Positions 9,282-17,860 of a DNA stretch of 64,000 nt are shown piece by piece. The DNA comes from Pedobacter nyackensis. GTDB taxonomy: Bacteria; Bacteroidota; Bacteroidia; Sphingobacteriales; Sphingobacteriaceae. The stretch covers positions 1 to 64,000 of the forward strand of contig NZ_FWYB01000019.1 in the NCBI RefSeq assembly GCF_900176505.1. The letters are read 5' to 3'. The notes beneath the pieces were generated by a model. It made no database searches. It was not told the DNA's origin and worked only from the letters and a program-made list of their open reading frames with translations. The first letter of the stretch is position 1; every line of letters begins with the position of its first letter. A program made the translations under genes and the position numbers.

Positions 9282-9299
9282 CAGGGCATTACAGCCCTG
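9282..9299 (+). promoter_or_regulatory. Leader hairpin before susC
   Basis: CAGGGC-ATTACA-GCCCTG, a perfect 6-bp GC-rich stem, 28 bases before the susC ATG. It resembles the hairpin at 58970-58985 before the third susC (CAGGGC-TTAGC-GCCCT), so it may be a shared control element acting on translation or RNA stability. Confidence 0.45.
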
Positions 9300-9327
9300 C
9301 AATTATTAAGAATTTTAACTTAAAAGA

Positions 9328-12300
9328 ATGAAAAAACAACTATTATTAAGCAATTCTCCTTTTCTTAACTTTCTCAATGCTTTTAATCAAAAGCGCGTTT
9401 TTTTATGCGCTTCTGTTTTAATACTCTCTTCAAGTGTAAACGCAGCTTCGGAGAAGTTTGTTAAGGAAACAAAAGTTAAGCACATCGCAGTTAATTCCAT
9501 ATTTTCCCCTAAGGTTGTATTGATCAAAGGTATAGTAAAGGGCGAAGGTGGTGCTGCATTGTCGGGCGTCACTGTTACTGTTAAGGACAGCAAAATTGGT
9601 ACCCGAACAAATGCTTCCGGTGAATTTCAAATCAATGCACCTGAAGGCGCTACCTTGATTTTTAGTTATCTGGGCTACATTTCGCAAAACATCAGTGTGG
9701 GTAGTAAAACTGTCATCAATGTAACCATGTTGATTGACGAAGGTAAATATCAAATGAACGAAGTCGTGGTAGTGGGGTATGGTACGCAAAAGCGTTCGGA
9801 TATAACTGGTTCAGTAACTTCAGTGCCAAAAGAAAGATTAGCTGGTTTGCCAGTTACAAACGTGCTATCTGCCATTGAAGGTACCACAGCGGGTTTAAAT
9901 GTTTCGACAACCTCATCTGTACCAGGTAGTTCTCCAACCGTATTGGTTAGAGGGGTGAACTCGATCAATGCGGCCACCGGGCCACTAACGGTTATTGATG
10001 GAGTGCCATTTAGCAATTTAGGTGGTTCTATGAATGACATTAACCCCAATGATATCGCCTCTATTGAGATTCTTAAGGATGCATCAGCGGTAGCTATTTA
10101 TGGAACACGTGGTTCTAGTGGGGTAATCTTAATCACCACTAAAAGAGGAAAAACCGGAGAGCCTACTATTAGATACAGTGTTTATGGAGGACCTGAGTAC
10201 CAGATCAAAAATTTGCACCCATTGAGTGGACCAGAGTATGTTGAGAAATATTTAGAATTTTCAAGGCAAAGTAATCGGACACCTAACAATCCACCAGTAC
10301 CTAACCAATATGAAATTGCAAATTATAATGCCGGTACAACAGTAGATTGGTTAAAAGAAATCTCTCAATCTGGTAGCATTCAAGATCATAACCTGAGCAT
10401 TTCTGGAGGTACAGAGAAGATTAAATACTTTGTGTCTGGCGCTTATCAAAAACAAAAGGGGGTATTAAAAGGCTTTCAATTTAGTCGTGCTTCTGTACGC
10501 TCTAATTTAGATGCAACGGTTACCTCATGGTTAACGGCAGGTACTTCGTTATTTTTTGCCAACAGCAACGCAGATGGGGGACAGGTAAGTTACAGCAGTG
10601 CACTTCAGATGAGCCCTTATGGACGTATACGTGAAGAAAACGGGGATTATACGATTTATCCAATGTTTGGTGAAACCCTTTTCAGAAATCCATTGTTGGG
10701 TTTAAATCAGGATGTAAACAATCGTGACAAAAACTTGAATGGTACTTTTTATGCCGAAGTTAAGCCCGCTTTTATTAAAGGATTAAAATATAGGTTTAAT
10801 GGAAATTATACTTTTCAGCCTACTAAAGACGACTCTTATGCCGGCCCAAATGCAGGTAATACTTTAGGTGGAACAGCAATTCAAAAGAAAACAGACACTG
10901 AAGGTTGGTTATTAGAACACATACTTTCTTACAATAAAGATTGGAACGACCATCATCTTGATGTAACCGCATTGTATGGTGCACAAGAGAAGGAATACAC
11001 GGAGCTATCTGTTAAAGGAAGCACATTTGTTAATGATGATTTATCGTTCAATAACATGGGTGCTGCAGGGACAATTGAGGCCCCTTCACTCTATTCCAGA
11101 GAAGCCATGGTTTCTCAAATGGGTCGTTTAAATTATTCTTATAAAAGTAAATATTTAATTACTGCTACAGTGAGACGGGATGGGTTTTCGGCTTTCGGAG
11201 CAGGAACAAGCAAGTATGGTACCTTTCCTTCCATTGCTTTAGGTTGGAATATTTCTAATGAGCGTTTTTTAAAAAATGTATCCCAGATTGATAACATCAA
11301 GTTAAGAGCTTCATACGGAACTTCTGGAAATCAGGCGATAAATGCATATCAAACCCTTACCACACAAGGGCTGACGAAGTACATCTACAATGGCGTAACT
11401 ACTGTAGGTTTAGTGTCTAGCTCTTTAAATGCTAATGGAATATTAGGAAATGTAAATCTTAATTGGGAAAGCACTACGGGTACCAACTTAGCCGTTGATT
11501 TCTCTTTATTTAAGAGCAGGATTACGGGTACTGTAGAGGTCTATAAAACCGAAACAAAAGATGTTTTATTGAGACGTAAGTTGCCTGCCATTATTGGGTA
11601 CCCAACCATCTTCGACAACTTAGGTCGTGTAGCTAACAGAGGAATAGAATTCACTTTAAATACGGTAAACCTTCAACACGACAATTTTAGCTGGTCTACA
11701 AATTTTAACTTCTCGGCCAGCAGAAACAAAATTCTTTCCTTGTATGGCGATAATTTAGATGATATAGGTAACAAGTGGTTTATTGGTAAATCATTGTATG
11801 CTATCTATGATTATACATTAGAAGGCGTTTGGCAAACTGGCGAAGATCCTTTAAATGTTGACCCGACAGCGAAGCCTGGAGATTTAAAGTTTGCTGACCT
11901 GAATGGCGACAAAAAAATTACGGAAGCGGATAAGTCTTACCTGGGTAACAGCCTGCCTAAATGGACAGGTGGTATGATCAATAATTTTAAATACAAAAAT
12001 TTTGGGCTGAGTGTTTTCGTTCAAACTTCTCAGGGATCACTGATCAATAATCCATTACTAAACCTTCAGGCATATGGCGGTCGTGTAAATATACCAAGAG
12101 AACTCAGCTATTGGACACCAGAAAACAAAAACAATGAGTCGCCTTCTTTAACTTATACAAACCCACGCTTGTATGCTTTTCCTGCAAAACAAGACTATTT
12201 GAGAATAAAAGACATCACTTTAAGCTACAATTTATCTACTAAAGCTGCAGAGCAGTTAAAGTTAGGCAGTTTGTCGGTGTTTGCGAGCGGTCGTAACCTA

Positions 12301-12450
12301 CACACTTTTACCAATTGGATTGGAACAGATCCTGAGTTAAGTGTTAATGGGGTAGAGCGACAAGCAGGACCGGCTAATGCTCCACTTGCTTACGGGGTAT
12401 ACCCATTAGTGACTAGCGTTGTCGTTGGTTTAAACATAACATTACGTTAA
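9328..12450 (+). CDS. SusC/RagA-type TonB-dependent outer-membrane transporter
   Basis: 1040-residue outer-membrane beta-barrel that takes up oligosaccharides with TonB energy. A long N-terminal signal region (hydrophobic core VFLCASVLILSSSVNA at about 24-39) is followed by a carboxypeptidase-regulatory-like domain (IKGIVKGEGGAALSGVTVTV, about 68-88), the TonB-box/plug start VVVVGYGTQKRSDITGSV at about 146-163, and barrel strands to the C-terminus, which ends in ITLR. No STN domain is present, so it is not controlled through a FecR-type anti-sigma factor. It pairs with the SusD 17 bases downstream. Confidence 0.93.
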   Translation: MKKQLLLSNSPFLNFLNAFNQKRVFLCASVLILSSSVNAASEKFVKETKVKHIAVNSIFSPKVVLIKGIVKGEGGAALSGVTVTVKDSKIGTRTNASGEFQINAPEGATLIFSYLGYISQNISVGSKTVINVTMLIDEGKYQMNEVVVVGYGTQKRSDITGSVTSVPKERLAGLPVTNVLSAIEGTTAGLNVSTTSSVPGSSPTVLVRGVNSINAATGPLTVIDGVPFSNLGGSMNDINPNDIASIEILKDASAVAIYGTRGSSGVILITTKRGKTGEPTIRYSVYGGPEYQIKNLHPLSGPEYVEKYLEFSRQSNRTPNNPPVPNQYEIANYNAGTTVDWLKEISQSGSIQDHNLSISGGTEKIKYFVSGAYQKQKGVLKGFQFSRASVRSNLDATVTSWLTAGTSLFFANSNADGGQVSYSSALQMSPYGRIREENGDYTIYPMFGETLFRNPLLGLNQDVNNRDKNLNGTFYAEVKPAFIKGLKYRFNGNYTFQPTKDDSYAGPNAGNTLGGTAIQKKTDTEGWLLEHILSYNKDWNDHHLDVTALYGAQEKEYTELSVKGSTFVNDDLSFNNMGAAGTIEAPSLYSREAMVSQMGRLNYSYKSKYLITATVRRDGFSAFGAGTSKYGTFPSIALGWNISNERFLKNVSQIDNIKLRASYGTSGNQAINAYQTLTTQGLTKYIYNGVTTVGLVSSSLNANGILGNVNLNWESTTGTNLAVDFSLFKSRITGTVEVYKTETKDVLLRRKLPAIIGYPTIFDNLGRVANRGIEFTLNTVNLQHDNFSWSTNFNFSASRNKILSLYGDNLDDIGNKWFIGKSLYAIYDYTLEGVWQTGEDPLNVDPTAKPGDLKFADLNGDKKITEADKSYLGNSLPKWTGGMINNFKYKNFGLSVFVQTSQGSLINNPLLNLQAYGGRVNIPRELSYWTPENKNNESPSLTYTNPRLYAFPAKQDYLRIKDITLSYNLSTKAAEQLKLGSLSVFASGRNLHTFTNWIGTDPELSVNGVERQAGPANAPLAYGVYPLVTSVVVGLNITLR

Positions 12451-12467
12451 TCTTTAAAAATAAAATT

Positions 12468-14051
12468 ATGAAAAAGCTTATTCTTTTATCATTCATATTT
12501 ATTGCAACAGTTGGCTTAATTTCTTGTAGTAAGAGTTTTTTAGATGAAAAATCTGACTCTAGTTATTCGCCTGCTAATAGTTTTAAAAATGTTGCTGGTT
12601 TAGAAGCCGGAATTGCAGGTCTGCAAGCATCTGTTAGGGAGCAATATACCATGCAGGTTACACAGTCGCTACTTTGTATTTTTCAAGTAGGAACGGATGT
12701 AGCGATTGCTGGCCAGGAAAATCCTGAATCTATCCCTTATCATGATTATTCAAGGCTTTTGCCGGTAGATGAAGCTGCCAGATCCTACTGGACCTGGGCA
12801 TATAAAGTGATTACCAACACCAATCAAATCCTGAGAGGTACAGCAGATCCTTCGGCCGTTTTAACGGATGCCCAACGTAAATTATATACTGCAGAGGCCC
12901 GCTTTTTTAGAGCTTATGCCTATAATTTCCTGGTTACCTTATGGGGAGAAGTTCCCCTGCTTGATCGCCCATACGATGAGCCTAAAACAGATTTTACCCG
13001 TGCTAGCATAGCCGACTTAAACAAATTCATCAATGATGACCTTTTATACGCTACGGCTAATTTGCCTGCTATAGATCAGGTTTCTAAACCAGGTCGTATC
13101 AGTAAAGAGGCTGCTTCGCAGCTGTTTGCAGAAGTGTACCTGAGACAGGGGAAAAATGATTTAGCAGAGGCCCAATGCCTGGCGGTTATTGCCGGTAACT
13201 TTAAGTTAGTGGATACCAGATATGGGGTTAAAAAATCTGAAGCAGGTGATCCATTCGCAGACATGTTTATTTATGGCAACCAACGCCGTCGTCAGGGAAA
13301 TACCGAAGCCATTTGGGTGCAGGAATTGGAATTCAATATTCCAGGTGGTGCTACGAATTTGGATCAACACCGTAGGGTTTGGGTAGCTGGTTATGATACC
13401 AAAGCCGGAATGCTGGTTGCCGATTCATTAGGCGGACGTGGTGTGGGCCGTTTACGTTTAAGTCCTTGGGTGATAAAAAGCCTGTACACAGGGACGGGGG
13501 TTAATGATATGCGTAATTCTAAATACAATCTTCGCAGGGACTTTTACTACAATGACCCTAAAAATGTAAATTTTGGAAAAAAAGTAATCCCACTACCAGC
13601 GGATACCTTATTTAGGATTGTTCCCTATACCACAAAGTGGAATCATTTTATCGCTTCAGATCCCAATGGAGCCGGAGCTTTTAAGGATTTAATTATGATG
13701 CGTTTGGGTGAAACTTATTTGTTGCTGGCTGAAGCGCAATTCAAACAAAACAGGCCTGATGATGCTGCCATCAGTATCAATAAATTAAGAACCAGAGCCA
13801 ATGCGGCTCAGGTAACAGGAGCAGATATTACGCTTGATTTTCTTTTGGACGAACGTGCAAGAGAATTGATTGGTGAGGAAAATAGAAGAATGACTTTGGT
13901 GAGAACAGGTACTTTACTGAGTAGGGTACAGCGACTAAACATTAAGGAAAATACAACTATTAAGCCTTACAATGTGCTTTTACCAATTCCCCAAACGGAG
14001 ATTGACCTGAATAAGGATGCAAAATTGGGTCAGAATCTTGGCTATAATTAA
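12468..14051 (+). CDS. SusD/RagB-type glycan-binding lipoprotein
   Basis: 527-residue surface lipoprotein that closes over the SusC barrel and binds the glycan. The signal peptide ends in a lipobox, LISC, with Cys20. TPR-like helices carry the family pattern AEARFFRAYAYNFLVTLWGEVPLL (two halves around 140-165), and the C-terminal region has RARELIGEENRRMTLVRTG and LLPIPQTEIDLN, standard for SusD. It directly follows its SusC; a large hairpin lies 11 bases after its stop. Confidence 0.93.
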   Translation: MKKLILLSFIFIATVGLISCSKSFLDEKSDSSYSPANSFKNVAGLEAGIAGLQASVREQYTMQVTQSLLCIFQVGTDVAIAGQENPESIPYHDYSRLLPVDEAARSYWTWAYKVITNTNQILRGTADPSAVLTDAQRKLYTAEARFFRAYAYNFLVTLWGEVPLLDRPYDEPKTDFTRASIADLNKFINDDLLYATANLPAIDQVSKPGRISKEAASQLFAEVYLRQGKNDLAEAQCLAVIAGNFKLVDTRYGVKKSEAGDPFADMFIYGNQRRRQGNTEAIWVQELEFNIPGGATNLDQHRRVWVAGYDTKAGMLVADSLGGRGVGRLRLSPWVIKSLYTGTGVNDMRNSKYNLRRDFYYNDPKNVNFGKKVIPLPADTLFRIVPYTTKWNHFIASDPNGAGAFKDLIMMRLGETYLLLAEAQFKQNRPDDAAISINKLRTRANAAQVTGADITLDFLLDERARELIGEENRRMTLVRTGTLLSRVQRLNIKENTTIKPYNVLLPIPQTEIDLNKDAKLGQNLGYN

Positions 14052-14062
14052 TACCTGAAAGA

Positions 14063-14120
14063 GGTTGTCCAAAAGGTACGTTCGTCAGAAAAATAGCGCG
14101 GCATTACCTTTTGGACAACC
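14063..14120 (+). repeat. Long perfect inverted repeat between susD and nagA
   Basis: GGTTGTCCAAAAGGTA (14063-14078) pairs perfectly with 14105-14120, a 16-bp stem with a 26-base loop. There is no T-tract, so it is not a classic terminator. It could set different mRNA levels for susCD and downstream genes, or be a REP-like element; the 12-mer GGTTGTCCAAAA recurs at 40036-40047. Confidence 0.7.
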
Positions 14121-14189
14121 ACTTTTACTCGATAAACATCTACCACATTTTAAACATACATGCTGCTTTAATGGCCGTATCAAAATCCA

Positions 14190-15383
14190 ATGAAAAAAGT
14201 TAAAATAATTAACGGACTTATCATTACACCTTATCGCATCATTAAAAACGGTACGCTATTAATCAATGGTAATAAAATAGAATCAATAAGTGAGGTGGAT
14301 ATCGAAGCGCAGGATTACCATGTGATCGATGCAAAGGGAAATTATGTTTCTCCGGGCTTTATAGATATCCATATTCATGGCGGAGGTGGGCATGACTTCA
14401 TGGATGCGACCGAAGAGGCTTATCTGAAAATAGCAGAAATTCATGCTACTTATGGAACTACTGCGATGGCACCAACTACACTTACCTGTTCCAAAGCAGA
14501 TCTGTTAAAAGCGATAGAACTTTATAAATCGGCGGATATTAAAAATACCAGCGGAGCGCAATTTATAGGTCTGCATTTAGAAGGCCCTTATTTCGCGCTT
14601 AGTCAGAGTGGAGCGCAGGATACCAGGTACATCAGAAATCCTGATGTCGAAGAATATAAAGAGGTAATCGCCTATGGTGATGTGATTAAACGCTGGAGTG
14701 TTGCACCCGAATTGCCTGGCGCCATTGAAATGGGGAAATACCTGAAATCGCAGGGGATTATTGCTGCTGTAGCCCATACTGATGCCATTTACGAAGAAGT
14801 TTTAGAAGCCGTCGAAAATGGGTATACGCTGGCAACACATCTTTATTCTGCCATGTCTGGCGTAACCAGGCGGGATACTTACCGTTATGCAGGTGTAATT
14901 GAAAGCGCTTTTTTAATTGATGCAATGGATGTTGAGATTATTGCTGATGGCATTCATTTGCCCCCGCCCTTATTAAAACTGGTCTGTAAAATAAAAGGCC
15001 CTGATCGTATCGCATTAATTACGGATGCCATGCGTGGGGCGGGTATGCCGGAAGGCGATAGTATTCTCGGAAATAAAGATACCGGGATGAAAGTGACGAT
15101 CGAAAATGGGGTAGCGATAATGGCCGACAGATCTTCTTTTGCCGGCAGTGTGGCTACGACAGACCGTTTGGTAAGAACGATGGTTCAAATGGCCGATATT
15201 CCATTGGTAGAAGCTGTTAGAATGATGTCCCGCACACCGGCTACGATCATGGGCATCGAAAATACAAAAGGAACGCTAACCGTAGGTAAAGATGCTGATG
15301 TTTTAATTTTTGATGAAAACATCAACATCAAAACCACCATCATCAATGGAAAAATAGTCTATTCCTCAGCAGATTTCACGTAA
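14190..15383 (+). CDS. nagA: N-acetylglucosamine-6-phosphate deacetylase
   Basis: 397-residue amidohydrolase that removes acetate from N-acetylglucosamine 6-phosphate in the cytoplasm. The metal motif HIHGGGGHDF has His61 and His63, Glu131 is in HLEGPYF, His196 in AVAHTDA, His217 in THLYSAM, and the catalytic Asp279 in LITDAMRGAG. These match the family order. Details such as HLYSAMSGVTRRD differ from typical NagA sequences I remember, so a related amino-sugar phosphate is possible. The gene is followed by a NagB-like gene 17 bases downstream. Confidence 0.85.
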   Translation: MKKVKIINGLIITPYRIIKNGTLLINGNKIESISEVDIEAQDYHVIDAKGNYVSPGFIDIHIHGGGGHDFMDATEEAYLKIAEIHATYGTTAMAPTTLTCSKADLLKAIELYKSADIKNTSGAQFIGLHLEGPYFALSQSGAQDTRYIRNPDVEEYKEVIAYGDVIKRWSVAPELPGAIEMGKYLKSQGIIAAVAHTDAIYEEVLEAVENGYTLATHLYSAMSGVTRRDTYRYAGVIESAFLIDAMDVEIIADGIHLPPPLLKLVCKIKGPDRIALITDAMRGAGMPEGDSILGNKDTGMKVTIENGVAIMADRSSFAGSVATTDRLVRTMVQMADIPLVEAVRMMSRTPATIMGIENTKGTLTVGKDADVLIFDENINIKTTIINGKIVYSSADFT

Positions 15384-15400
15384 AAATTAAGAAGATTTAA

Positions 15401-16156
15401 ATGAAAGAATTTATAAAAGACAAATTAACCGTAAAGGTTTTTGACAATAGAAACCTGATGGGCGCGGCGGTTGCTACCGCTGTTGCTGAACGGATAAACA
15501 TATTATTGAACACACAACCCTTTGTTAATATCATATTTGGTGCAGCCCCTTCTCAGAATGAATTTTTTGAGGAATTGCTGAAAAAGGAAATCGATTGGTC
15601 TAGACTCAATGCTTTCCACATGGATGAATATGTAAACCTGGCTTCAGACGCTCCGCAAGGATTTGGTAATTTTATAAAAGCGCGTTTATTTGATTTAGTT
15701 CTTTTTAACACGGTAAATTATATCAATGGGAATGAAGCCGATTATGAGGCCGAGTGTTTACGGTATACCGCATTATTAAATGACTTTGAAACGGATATCG
15801 TATGCTTAGGTATTGGAGAAAATACGCATTTGGCATTTAACGATCCGCATGTAGCAGCGATTAATGATCCTTATTTAGTGAAGCGTGTGGATCTGGACCA
15901 ACAATGCCGCAACCAACAGGTGAATGATGGCTGTTTTAACACGATCAATGAAGTACCCACACACGCTTTAACGCTTACCCTGCCGGCTTTACTTAAAGCA
16001 TCTTATGCTTTTTGTACCGTACCTAGTGAGAAAAAGGCACAGGCAGTTTACCACACCTTAAATGAAGAAATCAGCGATAAATTTCCTTCCACGCATTTAA
16101 GAAATCACCAAAATGCAGTCTTGTTTTTGGATGATCAAAGCAGTGTAAGCATCTGA
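15401..16156 (+). CDS. NagB-like glucosamine-6-phosphate deaminase/isomerase-family protein
   Basis: 251-residue member of the glucosamine-6-phosphate deaminase / 6-phosphogluconolactonase superfamily. The FHMDEY motif with Asp75 is present. The second active-site motif reads GIGENTHLAFNDP: compared with E. coli NagB (Asp141, His143, Glu148), His143 is kept but position 141 is Asn and position 148 is Asp. This makes a normal deaminase reaction uncertain; the variant may act on another amino-sugar phosphate. Its place after nagA supports a role in amino-sugar breakdown to fructose 6-phosphate or a similar product. Confidence 0.75.
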   Translation: MKEFIKDKLTVKVFDNRNLMGAAVATAVAERINILLNTQPFVNIIFGAAPSQNEFFEELLKKEIDWSRLNAFHMDEYVNLASDAPQGFGNFIKARLFDLVLFNTVNYINGNEADYEAECLRYTALLNDFETDIVCLGIGENTHLAFNDPHVAAINDPYLVKRVDLDQQCRNQQVNDGCFNTINEVPTHALTLTLPALLKASYAFCTVPSEKKAQAVYHTLNEEISDKFPSTHLRNHQNAVLFLDDQSSVSI

Positions 16157-16197
16157 TAAGAACAAAACTTGATTTTTAAACCTAATAACCAACGAAA

Positions 16198-17013
16198 ATG
16201 AAATGTGAATTAAGTACAGAGCAGATTCAGTTTTTTCAAACTAATGGATTTATCGTAATCGAAGATTTTCTATCACCTGCAGAGCTAACGAAATGGCGGG
16301 AAGCAGTTACGGAAGCGGTAAAGGATAGGAATGGCGTGAAAATGCCTGGAAAGGAAGGGAAAGTTGGAATGGATGATGGCATTAATAAAGACGCTGAATA
16401 TTTTTCTAAAGTTTTTGATCAGCTTCTGAACCTTTGGCAAACCAATGATAAAGTGAAAGAGATTATGTTGGATGAGCGTATTGGTAAAATGGCGGCACAG
16501 CTTTCGGGTGCCAGTGGAATCAGGATATGGCACGACCAGGCCTTATTTAAACGCCCTTGGGCAAACCCAACTTCCTGGCATTTAGATACCCCATTCTGGT
16601 CTTTTTCTGATAGAAGAGCTTTATCGATTTGGGTAGCCCTGGATGACGCAACCTTAGAAAATGGATGTCTATATTTTATTCCGGCATCATTTAAAGAAAC
16701 AACTTTTGTAAATAAGGGAATAGGAAAAAACATGGATGGCATTTTCGAAGCTTACCCACAATTTGCACAGGTGGCTTCAGTTTCGGCCAGTATGAAAGCG
16801 GGAAGTTGCTCTTTCCATAACGGATTAACCATACATGGTGCTGGCGCCAATATGAGTAGCGGACATAGAAGAGCCATGACTTGTGCTTACATGCCTGATG
16901 GCAATACTTTTAATGGTGAACCTAACATTTTACCTGAAGTCTATTTGAATACGCTTAAAGTTGGCGATTTGCTGAATAATGATGAGCAAAACCCTCTGAT
17001 TTATAAATCGTAA
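16198..17013 (+). CDS. PhyH-family Fe(II)/2-oxoglutarate dioxygenase
   Basis: 271-residue phytanoyl-CoA dioxygenase-like protein, no signal peptide, so cytoplasmic. The iron-binding triad is visible: His128 and Asp130 in SWHLDTPFW and His213 in GLTIHGAGAN, with a 2-oxoglutarate-binding Arg at about 224-225 (GHRRAMT). Family members hydroxylate varied small molecules. The next gene, a TIM-barrel isomerase, starts 3 bases after its stop, so the two are translationally linked and probably act on the same compound. A second PhyH gene is at 29172-29969. The substrate is unknown; a sugar or sugar acid is inferred from context. Confidence 0.83.
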   Translation: MKCELSTEQIQFFQTNGFIVIEDFLSPAELTKWREAVTEAVKDRNGVKMPGKEGKVGMDDGINKDAEYFSKVFDQLLNLWQTNDKVKEIMLDERIGKMAAQLSGASGIRIWHDQALFKRPWANPTSWHLDTPFWSFSDRRALSIWVALDDATLENGCLYFIPASFKETTFVNKGIGKNMDGIFEAYPQFAQVASVSASMKAGSCSFHNGLTIHGAGANMSSGHRRAMTCAYMPDGNTFNGEPNILPEVYLNTLKVGDLLNNDEQNPLIYKS

Positions 17014-17016
17014 GCA

Positions 17017-17850
17017 ATGGATTTAGCCCTGAAGTTTTTGTGTCCGCGTTGGGGTTTTGAAGATATTCCCTGGTCTGTTTTTTTGAAACAGGTAAAAGAA
17101 GCCAATTACGCCGGTATTGAATGGTTCCCTTTTGGAGAAACATGTGATGTACAAGAGGTATTGGATTTGCTGAAATATTATGACCTGGATTTTGCCATAG
17201 TAATGGCAGTGATTAAACCCTATACCAATTTTGAGCAATATCTGGAAGACCTTAAACAGGATTTAAACAAGTTGATGGACATCAGAGACGAATTTAAAAC
17301 GCCCTTGTTTTTTAGTGCCCAAACCGGTAGAGAATTCTTTAACGATAATCAAATACAAGCTTGCCTTGACCTTTGTAATGAGTTTCAGGACCAATACCAA
17401 ACGCCGGTTTATCAAGAAACACATCGGAATAAATGGTCGTATGCGGTACATAGGGTAGCGCCAATATTAGCCAAAAATCTGGATTTAAAACTAACGCTGG
17501 ATGCTTCTCATTGGTTTTGCGTTTCTGAGAGTTATTTGGAAGATCAGCAAGCTGCGGTAAATAGCGCCATTGCACATGCCCGACACATTCATGCAAGGGT
17601 AGGGAGTACGCAAAGTTCGCAAGTTTGGGATCCGGCGGATGCCGAATATGGGGAAGCTTTAGCAGCTCATGTTCAGATTTGGGATAAATGGGTAGGCCAG
17701 ATGAAAATGAATAAACTACCCATAACCATTACGCCTGAGTTTGGACCAGCGCCATACATGGTAAAGGGAAATAGGACTAGGTCTTTAAGAGAGGAACAGT
17801 GGCGAATAAATTTATGGATGAAAGATTTTTTACAAAAGCGGTACTGCTAA
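17017..17850 (+). CDS. Sugar phosphate isomerase/epimerase-family TIM-barrel protein
   Basis: 277-residue xylose-isomerase-like (AP endonuclease 2 superfamily) barrel without signal peptide. Likely metal ligands are Glu134 in QETHRNKW, Asp162 and His165 in LDASHWF, His192 in IHARVG and Glu241 in TPEFGP. The same block set (PRWG, QTG.(E/D)FF, ETHR, SHW.CV.ESYL.DQQ, H.RVG, EFGP.PYM) occurs in the paralogue at 32226-33053. It follows the PhyH gene by 3 bases and the GH106 gene follows 10 bases later. The isomerisation or cleavage it catalyses is not known. Confidence 0.8.
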   Translation: MDLALKFLCPRWGFEDIPWSVFLKQVKEANYAGIEWFPFGETCDVQEVLDLLKYYDLDFAIVMAVIKPYTNFEQYLEDLKQDLNKLMDIRDEFKTPLFFSAQTGREFFNDNQIQACLDLCNEFQDQYQTPVYQETHRNKWSYAVHRVAPILAKNLDLKLTLDASHWFCVSESYLEDQQAAVNSAIAHARHIHARVGSTQSSQVWDPADAEYGEALAAHVQIWDKWVGQMKMNKLPITITPEFGPAPYMVKGNRTRSLREEQWRINLWMKDFLQKRYC

Positions 17851-17860
17851 AATAGGAATT

